A program made the translations under genes and the position numbers. Of a DNA stretch of 5,619 bases, positions 1-5,619 are shown in pieces. The notes beneath the pieces were generated by a model, which ran no database searches, was not told the origin of the DNA, and was given only the letters and a program-made list of their open reading frames with translations. Position 1 is the first letter of the stretch. Each line of letters opens with the position of its first letter. Source of the DNA: Bacillota bacterium (lineage in GTDB: Bacteria > Bacillota > Sulfobacillia > Sulfobacillales > Sulfobacillaceae). Where the stretch lies: assembly GCA_021820675.1 (NCBI GenBank), contig JAKADI010000156.1:1-5619 (forward strand). Direction: 5' to 3'.

Positions 1-1387
1 TCGGATCGGATCCGAAAAATCCGTAGGATAGGGAGGCAATTTTTACTGTCGTCTGCTGCGACAGATCATTGAGAAAGGAGACCAAGGGATTAGGGTCATT
101 GGACGGGAACACATATTCGTCGATACTCGATCCAGGATCAATGGAGGCTACGGCCTGAATATCTAAATTGGATTCCGCGCTGTCTTGGGTATTGACCATG
201 GCCGCTGTGGCACCGCTGGCGTAATGAAAATTCACCTGGGGCATTGGCAGATTCTCCTGGGTCATGAGTTGTTGAAGCTCACCCAGGCTGGGGATTTGGC
301 CCTGTACATATAAGGCCACCGGGGACCTGGAAGAAGTCTGGGCCATAAGCGACGGGTTTTGCGTGGCGGAGTTCAGTTCGGGTCCCGTTAAGGCCGGCAA
401 CGCCGTAGCACTGCCGGTAAAAGGGGGGATTGTGCCGTGAATGCTTTGGGACTGGCCATTACTCAGGGAGATGGTCAGCGAGATGGTGCTGGAGGCCGAA
501 CTGGCGGTGTAACCCGCCAGTTCGATGTGCCATAGGGTGTTGTGGGAAGCCGGCATAGCCTTAGGCGATCCATACACGACGACTTTCCCGGTAGCCGACA
601 TTTGGGTGATATGACTAATCGCCACGGGTGTCCCTTGGGGGTTTGATGCCGCCACAAAGAGGTTAAACGGCAATCCCGCAGGGATGGCGCGGGTGAAATC
701 CGGGTTCCAGCTCAATAGACTGATCTGGTCCTCGGAGGAAGTTGCGAACTGCTGCATATCGGTCGGAGGGTTATTGAATTGAAAGCCGCTTAGCGTGGTG
801 CTGGGACTGCCGACATTTTCGGTCTTGATATGTATGGTGGCATGGGAGTGGGGCAAGGTGCGGATGGGACGCGTGGTATATTGATGAAGAATTCGAAGCG
901 GGCTGAGTCCATTAACGCTCCAAATCTCGGAAGACACCGGAATGGCCGGATTAGACTGGTGTGCCGGCGCTTGGGCAGTGATCAAGAACCCATGGGCCGC
1001 CTGCGGCGTCCATCCGGCCGCCCGAATAGCCTGGACGGCGCGGCGTAAAGCTTGGGGCGAAGGCCCGAAACGCTCCCGGAGCGCTCTCGGAGTGAGGAAG
1101 TGGTGGTACCAAGGATTCCCGGGTTGTGAGACATTTTGGCTGTATTGTTCCAAAGCGTGGATTTTAAGGGGGCTGTCAACCAAAACCGAAAGGGTTTTGG
1201 GGTGCTTTAGATCTTTAAGGCGCTGCAGTTCCGATCGAATAGCGGTATTATGGTAAAAATTTGTCGAAGGTAACCGCTTCACCACGGCTGATGTGAAGGT
1301 GTTGAGGTGGATGGGAGCGGGTACTGAAGACGGGAGAGAACTCTGTCCGACGAGCGTCGACAAAAGTAACAACGAACCGATTAACAC
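1..1387 (-). CDS. Secreted serine-carboxyl peptidase, family S53 (sedolisin/pro-kumamolisin), 3' part missing
   Basis: The frame is open from an in-frame TGA at 1415-1417 to the left edge, giving 462 codons here. The GTG at 1387 is preferred because AAGGAGG (1396-1402) lies 8 nt upstream; an ATG two codons earlier (1393) is only 2 nt from it. Residues 1-25 are hydrophobic (LIGSLLLLSTLVG) and signal-like, though without the usual Lys/Arg. Residues about 35-142 match the pro-kumamolisin activation domain, including NPWYHHFLTPRALRERFG around Y94 and RRAVQAIRAAGW up to W126. The catalytic domain starts near 355 (VALYVQGQIPSLGELQ). E405 and D409 in ESNLDIQA fit the S53 Glu-x3-Asp pair, and 454-456 is the SYG strand end. 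The nucleophilic Ser and oxyanion Asp would lie outside the window. Family members are exported, self-activating endopeptidases active at low pH. Residues about 183-325, between propeptide and catalytic core, are beta-rich and seem to be extra. The family call is firm; activity cannot be judged without the C-terminal half. Confidence 0.87.
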   Translation of the reverse strand, partial: MLIGSLLLLSTLVGQSSLPSSVPAPIHLNTFTSAVVKRLPSTNFYHNTAIRSELQRLKDLKHPKTLSVLVDSPLKIHALEQYSQNVSQPGNPWYHHFLTPRALRERFGPSPQALRRAVQAIRAAGWTPQAAHGFLITAQAPAHQSNPAIPVSSEIWSVNGLSPLRILHQYTTRPIRTLPHSHATIHIKTENVGSPSTTLSGFQFNNPPTDMQQFATSSEDQISLLSWNPDFTRAIPAGLPFNLFVAASNPQGTPVAISHITQMSATGKVVVYGSPKAMPASHNTLWHIELAGYTASSASSTISLTISLSNGQSQSIHGTIPPFTGSATALPALTGPELNSATQNPSLMAQTSSRSPVALYVQGQIPSLGELQQLMTQENLPMPQVNFHYASGATAAMVNTQDSAESNLDIQAVASIDPGSSIDEYVFPSNDPNPLVSFLNDLSQQTTVKIASLSYGFFGSDP

Positions 1388-1395
1388 GCACATAT

Positions 1396-1402
1396 CCTCC
1401 TT
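1396..1402 (-). promoter_or_regulatory. Shine-Dalgarno site of the S53 peptidase gene
   Basis: On the minus strand this reads AAGGAGG. It is 8 nt from the GTG at 1387 but only 2 nt from the ATG at 1393, so it favours the GTG as the true start. No other in-frame start codon exists between the upstream stop (1415-1417) and the ATG. Confidence 0.75.
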
Positions 1403-1413
1403 GCGGGGTCCAC

Positions 1414-1430
1414 ATCACAGATTTTGTGAT
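1414..1430. promoter_or_regulatory. Inverted repeat ATCACA-N5-TGTGAT upstream of the peptidase gene
   Basis: A perfect 6-bp dyad with a 5-nt spacer ends 27 nt before the peptidase GTG, in its probable 5' leader or at the transcription start. It could be an operator or a small hairpin. The half-sites point the opposite way to the CRP consensus (TGTGA-N6-TCACA), so it is not called a CRP site. The half ATCACAGA recurs as a single copy at 1523-1530. Confidence 0.35.
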
Positions 1431-1493
1431 CGGATTGATTAGTAATCCATTCGTCATCTAGTGCCCAATCCCTTTTTTCGATTATTAACGACT

Positions 1494-1519
1494 TGGCGAT
1501 CTTTCGTCACAAATCGCCA
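1494..1519. promoter_or_regulatory. Dyad TGGCGAT-N12-ATCGCCA
   Basis: Perfect 7-bp arms (1494-1500 and 1513-1519) are separated by 12 nt, about 105 bp upstream of the peptidase start. The geometry, with half-site centres about 19 bp apart, fits a dimeric regulator reading two successive major grooves. No regulator family can be named from this. Confidence 0.3.
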
Positions 1520-1642
1520 TAAATCACAGAATACCCTTCCCACGATGTCGATAAATCCTTACGAATTGGCAATGATTTGATTCCCAAGCGATGGCGCTAC
1601 ATCGATCAGGAATTCTAAAACCTTTATCGGCCTGGTCGCGAA

Positions 1643-1669
1643 TTGCCCCCGGATTTCGTGATGGGGCAA
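1643..1669. promoter_or_regulatory. Dyad TTGCCCC-N13-GGGGCAA
   Basis: Perfect 7-bp arms flank a 13-nt spacer near the middle of the intergenic region. No T-run follows, so it is not an obvious terminator. It could be an operator or chance; the significance of a single 7-bp dyad in about 475 bp is modest. Confidence 0.25.
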
Positions 1670-1789
1670 GGAATACCGCCACTGTCCGGCAAAGGTGGCT
1701 GGCCTCGTATTTTTGTGCGTAGAGGAGGGATCAAATCTTCCGTTTTTGTAAGGAATTGGATCATTTTCCGAAAAGGGTTTGGAATGTAT

Positions 1790-1819
1790 ATGTCGAATTA
1801 TGTCGAAGTTAGTCGAGTT
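1790..1819 (+). repeat. Three tandem 10-bp repeats with core GTCGA, upstream of the Ig-like exoprotein gene
   Basis: GTCGA occurs at 1792, 1802 and 1812, exactly 10 bp apart, within the units ATGTCGAATT, ATGTCGAAGT and TAGTCGAGTT. A lone ATGTCGA also lies at 1545. Spacing of one helical turn puts all three on the same DNA face, as in arrays bound by response regulators or other cooperative factors. The array ends 44 nt before the GTG, so it may be an activator or repressor site, or part of the 5' leader. Confidence 0.4.
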
Positions 1820-1847
1820 TGATGGCTGACGATGCATCGATGCGAAC

Positions 1848-1856
1848 AAGGAGAGG
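1848..1856 (+). promoter_or_regulatory. Shine-Dalgarno site of the Ig-like exoprotein gene, fixing a GTG start
   Basis: AAGGAGAGG lies 7 nt before the GTG at 1864. The frame stays open upstream to TTG 1819 and ATG 1822, but those starts have no ribosome binding site and would add an acidic, polar stretch before the signal peptide. The GTG gives a compact PKR n-region directly before the hydrophobic segment. Confidence 0.85.
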
Positions 1857-1863
1857 ATCAGAC

Positions 1864-4800
1864 GTGCCCAAACGGATTTGGGGAATGACCGGTATCATGT
1901 TAACGCTAATGATCGAAGGGATGGGACCGCTTGCGCCCGTGGCCCATGCGCAAGGGATTCCGGCGGTAGAGTCACTCACCGTTCAAGAGAGTGCTCTAGG
2001 GACGGGCAGTGTGCATGTGTCGGCACTGGCCCGTGACCCGAAAGGACAAGCGCTTTATCAATTTTGGGTGGAAACCCGCCACGGTTGGTCCGTGGCGCAA
2101 AACTATTCGGCGCGCAGCTTTTTGAGCTTGCCCGCCGATTTAGGCTCCCGGGTGGTGACGGTCTATGCGTTGGATAAGACGGCCTGGCGCCACAATGATT
2201 GGCAAGCGGCTAAGGCCCGCACAGTGATCATCAATCGTCACAGTTCGGTCAAGCTGTCGTCGCTGGCGACGGGGACTGCTGGGGATGCGGTGACCTTTCA
2301 GTCTGAAGCCGCGCACTTAATTCAACCGGTGTATCAGTACTGGGTGGAAAATCCCCAGGGGCAATGGACGGCTAGCGGTAATTATCAGAACACGCCCAAC
2401 TGGGCGTTTACGCCCAGGGCTGCGGGAACTTACCGGGTGGTGGCGTATGCGAAAGACTTGATGGCTCCAAGCAATGCCACAGACGCCGTATGGACCACCC
2501 ACGTGATGACCGTAGCGCCTGCGGTGCCTCAAGGCTATCAGCTTGCAATCAAGCTGGCCAATCCCGAAGCCGCGCTAAATAACGCCCAAGCACTGCTTTT
2601 AGGCCAAAGTGCGGCTCTTGAAGCTGTCGTCCGCAATGACCAAGGGCAGGCTGTCGCTGATGTGCCCGTGGTCTTCACTGCGACCAACAATTCCAATCCC
2701 AATGACCATGTGAGTTTTGCGCAAGGCTTGGATGCCAAGACGTACACCAACGCTCAGGGCATTGCGGTGGCCAATTTGTACGTCAGTAATCCCCATGACG
2801 TGTCTTCATCGGCACTGAGGCAAGATCCCCAGGCCTTAACCCAAGTGGGTTATCGCGTATCGCTGCCCACAGACTCCCTGGTGGCGCCGGTTAAGGGGCA
2901 TGTGGATTACGCCGCCTATATCCCGCCGAATTTAAGCGTTCAGGGCTTATCGGCTGATCGGATTTTGACGGAACCGCTTTACGGCAGTGGCGTCGTGCAA
3001 CACACGTCATATGTGCCGTGGCTTGGCGCAGGCCAAAGTGCTGCGCTGAGTCTTCGCGGCCATTTCCTCTTGCCGGTCGCATCAAAAACCGGATCTCTGA
3101 CGATTCCGGTCCATTATCATTCGGGTGCGTATGGCCCTGATGTCCTCCTCACCTCATCGGCAAGGCCTGTGTCCAAAACCTTGCCGACTATCACGGTGCC
3201 TTCAGGGTTTAATACCGCCTACATCAAGTTCACCCGGGTGGGCTTGTCGGCCGGTTCATCATTGACGATCGCTTTTGCCCCGGCGGGCGACCACACGCCC
3301 TCGTGGACCAAGACGTTAACCGGTCCGGTGCAACGAGAGGCCCAGAGCATATCGATCCCGCCGTCTGCTACGGGAGGGCAATTAACGTTCCGGTTGCAAG
3401 CGGGCTCTGTCGTAAATCCTCTTAATGCCACCGGGGTGGGAATCGAGTCGGTCGTGGTGGATTTGAGCCAAGGCCTGGACCCGGAAGTGGTGCCAGCCTC
3501 CTTGCCGGTCACGTGGAAAACAGTCCCCATCCGCTATGGCCCGTGGCAGACGCTGTCTTCGCAAGAGGCTGCGCAATATCGAGGACTCGGTGCCAAGACG
3601 TCTGCCCAGGTGACTTACCGCGACGAGGTGCCGGTCTTTCCCCAGGTGGGGAACGCCCTGATCGAGAAGATGGCGGGAAATGTACCCCAATCCTATTACT
3701 GGATCCCCACGGTGAATAACGATCAGAATCAAAACGTCTTGGCCAGTCCCTTGACCCCGGGAATCCAAGCCATGCCGATTTCCTCGTCAATGCTGTCCAA
3801 TTTGGTGCTGCCGGCTTCCCGGGCGAATTCGTCCTGGCGCCTGACGTCGGCCCAGGCGGGTCAAAGCGAGATCATGGGTCAGGTTAATCTCGGACACACG
3901 GTGCGTCCCAGTGATGTACTGTATTCCTATGTGGGTTGGCTGCCGAGTTCGCCCCTGAACACGGCTAGCTCGCAATACGCCTTTACGGGGCAGCAAGTGC
4001 AGATTGCCGCCACGGTACGTGACGCGTTGGGCAATGTTGTGCCGGGGGCTTTGGTCAATTGGTCCGTGCCCGAAGGGGTCAATGTCGTAAAAGACGATAG
4101 CACGACCAATAGCCAGGGGATTGCGACTCTCACTCTGAGTGCCGTGAATCCTGCCACCATAACGGTTAACGCCACGAGTCCCGGGGAGAATGTCTTGCTC
4201 ACCGATGGTCCGGGTCAGACACCCTTTTCTACAGCCCAGATCCATTTTGTGGGGTGGCACTGGAATTATCTGCCCCAGAGCCCGTTATCGTTCGGGGTCG
4301 GGAACCCGCGTGAAATCGGCGTGACGGCCACGGCCCTAAGCGCATCCGGTCACACGGTGCCCTTAACGCATCTGAACCTGACCTTGTCGTCACGTGGTGT
4401 CGGTCACGCCGGCTGGTCGGCTTTGTCGACATCTCACGTCCAGGTATTGGACGTGTCATCTGATAAGGCGGGCCGCCAAAAGATGGTGATCTCTCCTTCC
4501 GCCTTGGAACCTCACGTGCAAATTGCGGGACAGCCTGATGTGGGCTACGGCCCGATTTCGGGCATGCTTCCGGATACTCTGAACATCCACTGGAAGCCGG
4601 CACAGGGAATCTTGACGCTCGTCGATCCGGCGTCTTTTGCCGCAATGGGCGCGAAGGTGCCGCTCGAGGTAAAGGTGGCCGACCGTTTCGGCAATCCGGT
4701 CCCCAATCAACCGATCACCTGGAGTCTTTGGGATCCTGCGGGCGGCAGGGCGGCGTTAACGTCTGTGCATAGCGTGACCAATGCCCAGGGCCTAGCCCAG

Positions 4801-5514
4801 GTATTCCTGCAGGGCGGCCGTTCTGGGGAAGGCGATGAAGTGGGAGTCTCGATGCCGGGACAAAGCACTCAAACAGCCCTGGTCCGCTGGCAAACCCCTT
4901 CGGGGCCATCCATGGCTGTCGTCGGCGCTCAGGTAAACGGCAGCCGCAATCCCAACACGGTGACGGTCATGATGAGCAGGCGGGTCAATCCTCAGAGTGT
5001 CTTAGCCGATGGGGCCCAGTTTCAACTCGAGGATCTCAGCACCCACACGGTGTACCCTATTGCCCAAGCCCGTGTCTCCGGAAGCCGTACCGTCACCTTG
5101 ACATTGGCTGCGTCGAATCCTGTCTTAAATTTCGACAACCAGATCTACCAGGTGAGCGTTCAGTCGGTCACGGCAAGCGGCGTGATGACATCGGTGATGG
5201 ACTTCCAAAGTCAAACGGCGCAAGGCGCGGTGGCGGTTGAAACCCCGTCCAGCCCGACTTTGATCGCCTCTGTTTCGGCGGGTTCTCTTCATGTCACCCT
5301 GGGCAATGGCGAGGCCAATATTCCCGCCGGACTGACACTCAGTGTCGTCCCCAGCAATGCCCAGGCGTCGGTGAATAACCAGCCGGCGGGCCGGGTCTAT
5401 CAAACGGCGCTCGCCGCAGGCACCGCTCCAGAGACCTTGAGTGTGCCGGTTTCGGGTCCATCTGGCAGTTTTTATACACTGTATTTCGACGGCACAAGTA
5501 GTAGGAGTTCATAA
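1864..5514 (+). CDS. Large secreted multi-domain Ig-like protein (putative adhesin or cell-surface/matrix protein), 1216 aa
   Basis: The GTG start is set by AAGGAGAGG 7 nt upstream. Residues 1-29 form a signal peptide: PKR n-region, hydrophobic core, likely cleavage after AHA (29). Residues about 50-105 and 142-198 are two related triple-Tyr (Y_Y_Y-like) modules (YQFWVE / YQYWVE, then VYALD / AYAKD). Residues about 225-352 hold a Big_1-type Ig fold (VVRNDQGQAVADVPVVF, then TNAQGIAVANL). About 353-690 is beta-rich but unrecognised. Modules begin at W692 (RDALGNVVPGALVNWSV), W798 (divergent) and W910 (ADRFGNPVPNQPITWSL). About 1017-1117 resembles SbsA/Big_5-like domains (VTVMMSRRVNP). The last 100 residues are low-complexity and Ser/Ala/Thr-rich. 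There is no cysteine, LPXTG, SLH or C-terminal membrane segment, and no enzyme motif. Such tandem Ig chains usually act as adhesins or structural exoproteins; the exact role here is inferred. The gene is followed by a terminator and appears monocistronic. Its neighbour is a divergent secreted acid protease. Confidence 0.85.
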   Translation: MPKRIWGMTGIMLTLMIEGMGPLAPVAHAQGIPAVESLTVQESALGTGSVHVSALARDPKGQALYQFWVETRHGWSVAQNYSARSFLSLPADLGSRVVTVYALDKTAWRHNDWQAAKARTVIINRHSSVKLSSLATGTAGDAVTFQSEAAHLIQPVYQYWVENPQGQWTASGNYQNTPNWAFTPRAAGTYRVVAYAKDLMAPSNATDAVWTTHVMTVAPAVPQGYQLAIKLANPEAALNNAQALLLGQSAALEAVVRNDQGQAVADVPVVFTATNNSNPNDHVSFAQGLDAKTYTNAQGIAVANLYVSNPHDVSSSALRQDPQALTQVGYRVSLPTDSLVAPVKGHVDYAAYIPPNLSVQGLSADRILTEPLYGSGVVQHTSYVPWLGAGQSAALSLRGHFLLPVASKTGSLTIPVHYHSGAYGPDVLLTSSARPVSKTLPTITVPSGFNTAYIKFTRVGLSAGSSLTIAFAPAGDHTPSWTKTLTGPVQREAQSISIPPSATGGQLTFRLQAGSVVNPLNATGVGIESVVVDLSQGLDPEVVPASLPVTWKTVPIRYGPWQTLSSQEAAQYRGLGAKTSAQVTYRDEVPVFPQVGNALIEKMAGNVPQSYYWIPTVNNDQNQNVLASPLTPGIQAMPISSSMLSNLVLPASRANSSWRLTSAQAGQSEIMGQVNLGHTVRPSDVLYSYVGWLPSSPLNTASSQYAFTGQQVQIAATVRDALGNVVPGALVNWSVPEGVNVVKDDSTTNSQGIATLTLSAVNPATITVNATSPGENVLLTDGPGQTPFSTAQIHFVGWHWNYLPQSPLSFGVGNPREIGVTATALSASGHTVPLTHLNLTLSSRGVGHAGWSALSTSHVQVLDVSSDKAGRQKMVISPSALEPHVQIAGQPDVGYGPISGMLPDTLNIHWKPAQGILTLVDPASFAAMGAKVPLEVKVADRFGNPVPNQPITWSLWDPAGGRAALTSVHSVTNAQGLAQVFLQGGRSGEGDEVGVSMPGQSTQTALVRWQTPSGPSMAVVGAQVNGSRNPNTVTVMMSRRVNPQSVLADGAQFQLEDLSTHTVYPIAQARVSGSRTVTLTLAASNPVLNFDNQIYQVSVQSVTASGVMTSVMDFQSQTAQGAVAVETPSSPTLIASVSAGSLHVTLGNGEANIPAGLTLSVVPSNAQASVNNQPAGRVYQTALAAGTAPETLSVPVSGPSGSFYTLYFDGTSSRSS
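2011..2457 (+). repeat. Pair of triple-Tyr (Y_Y_Y-like) protein modules
   Basis: Two diverged copies sit in the N-terminal part of the exoprotein, residues about 50-105 and 142-198. Both share YQ(F/Y)WVE, a central W, then NY, a Pro/Gly turn and a closing (V/A)YA(L/K)D strand. This pattern resembles PF07495 (Y_Y_Y), a beta-sandwich best known as the last domain before the membrane in sensor kinases; here it is in a purely secreted protein. The similarity is judged by eye and is at protein level only; the DNA copies have diverged. Confidence 0.55.
3937..4890 (+). repeat. Tandem chain of about 100-residue Ig-like (Big_1-type) modules with Trp boundaries
   Basis: Conserved tryptophans at residues 692 (YVGW), 798 (FVGWHW), 910 (IHWKP) and 1009 (VRWQT) are spaced 106, 112 and 99 residues apart, each at the end of a strand. 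Between them come a VxVxDxxGNxVP-type strand and, in the first and third modules, a TNxQGxA motif, both typical of Big_1/invasin-type Ig domains. The middle module keeps the strand pattern (VTATALSASGHTVPL, later DKAGRQKMV) but has lost the clearest consensus residues. Confidence 0.6.
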
Positions 5515-5534
5515 TACGACACTAGATATTGGGG

Positions 5535-5564
5535 AGGGGCGCCGAAATTTCGGCGCCCCTTTCC
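5535..5564 (+). terminator. Rho-independent terminator of the Ig-like exoprotein gene
   Basis: A perfect palindrome (arm AGGGGCGCCGAAA, 5535-5547, with its complement 5548-5560) begins 20 nt after the TAA stop. It gives a very GC-rich stem of about 10 bp capped by AAATTT, and is followed by TTTCCTGTTT, a short and interrupted T-tract. The minus strand has no T-run after the stem, so it appears to serve the plus-strand gene only. Confidence 0.88.
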
Positions 5565-5619
5565 TGTTTGTCCGCCTATTCCCATGAGAAATGTTGGAAG
5601 ATTGGTTGATACCACTATT

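Larger units (their letters stand above)
1388..1863. other. Divergent intergenic control region
   Basis: About 475 bp separate the two divergent starts. It is more AT-rich than the flanking genes. The longest open frame inside it, on the minus strand at 1559-1849, looks like no known family and has no good ribosome binding site, so I read the region as non-coding. Promoters must lie here for both genes, but no clear TTGACA/TATAAT pair is visible. Weak candidates are, on the minus strand, TTGGGC (1474-1479) with TACTAA 18 nt later, and on the plus strand, TTTCCG (1765-1770) with TATATG (1787-1792). Three dyads and one phased direct repeat are listed separately. Confidence 0.7.

Noticed and set aside
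830..1256. Plus-strand frames of 72 and 104 codons
   Set aside because: They lie antisense to the pro-kumamolisin domain, whose family motifs show the minus strand is the coding one.
1414..1430. CRP-type operator
   Set aside because: The half-sites are inverted relative to TGTGA-N6-TCACA and the spacer is 5 nt, so it does not fit the consensus.
1248..1457. Minus-strand 69-codon frame overlapping the peptidase start
   Set aside because: It is in another frame of a well-supported S53 coding region that has a strong Shine-Dalgarno site, so it is a shadow frame.
1543..1822. Plus-strand fragments such as DKSLRIGNDLIPKRWRYIDQEF that look protein-like, possibly a decayed gene
   Set aside because: There is no usable start, a stop follows within about 30 codons, the next open stretch is separated from it by that stop, and no family is recognisable. 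Chance is the simpler reading.
1559..1849. Minus-strand open frame of 96 codons in the intergenic region
   Set aside because: It has no recognisable family and no good ribosome binding site, and it overlaps the phased repeats and the Shine-Dalgarno site of the exoprotein gene.
1819..1863. Upstream start (TTG 1819 or ATG 1822) for the exoprotein
   Set aside because: Neither has a Shine-Dalgarno site, and AAGGAGAGG would then lie inside the coding sequence. GTG 1864 gives proper spacing and a normal signal peptide.
3219..4645. Several long minus-strand frames (up to 157 codons)
   Set aside because: They are antisense to the continuous 1216-codon exoprotein frame. They are Arg/Pro/Gly-rich, as expected from shadow translation of GC-rich DNA.
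1..5619. CRISPR array, tRNA, rRNA, insertion sequence or toxin-antitoxin system
   Set aside because: No spaced direct repeats, cloverleaf, terminal inverted repeats, transposase motifs or small gene pair were seen.

Overview
The window holds two secreted-protein genes transcribed away from each other across an intergenic region of about 475 bp. Moderately high GC, strong Gram-positive-type Shine-Dalgarno sequences (AAGGAGG and AAGGAGAGG), GTG starts and a pepstatin-insensitive acid protease of the sedolisin type suggest an acidophilic Gram-positive bacterium. Sulfobacillus or a relative is my best guess, by inference only; there is no rRNA or other marker gene to confirm it.

Left part (1-1387, minus strand): the N-terminal 462 residues of a gene that runs off the left edge of the window. 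It encodes an exported serine-carboxyl peptidase (family S53, sedolisin/kumamolisin). It has a signal-like N-terminus, a pro-kumamolisin activation domain and the start of the catalytic domain, including the Glu-x3-Asp catalytic pair. The nucleophilic Ser and the oxyanion Asp lie outside the window.

Middle (1388-1863): a non-coding divergent control region. It carries three small dyad symmetries (1414-1430, 1494-1519, 1643-1669) and three copies of GTCGA spaced exactly 10 bp apart (1792, 1802, 1812) just upstream of the right-hand gene. No convincing sigma-A promoter could be fixed on either strand.

Right part (1864-5514, plus strand): one complete gene for a 1216-residue, cysteine-free exported protein built almost entirely of beta-sandwich modules. 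It has a signal peptide, two triple-Tyr (Y_Y_Y-like) modules, an Ig-like module, a long unrecognised middle, a chain of three roughly 100-residue Ig-like (Big_1-type) modules and a C-terminal SbsA/Big_5-like module. It has no sortase motif, SLH domain or membrane anchor. A strong Rho-independent terminator (5535-5564) follows it. The last 55 bases show nothing recognisable.

Together the window looks like an exoprotein locus: a secreted acid protease beside a large surface or matrix protein. A shared control region makes co-regulation plausible, but whether the protease acts on the neighbouring protein is speculation.
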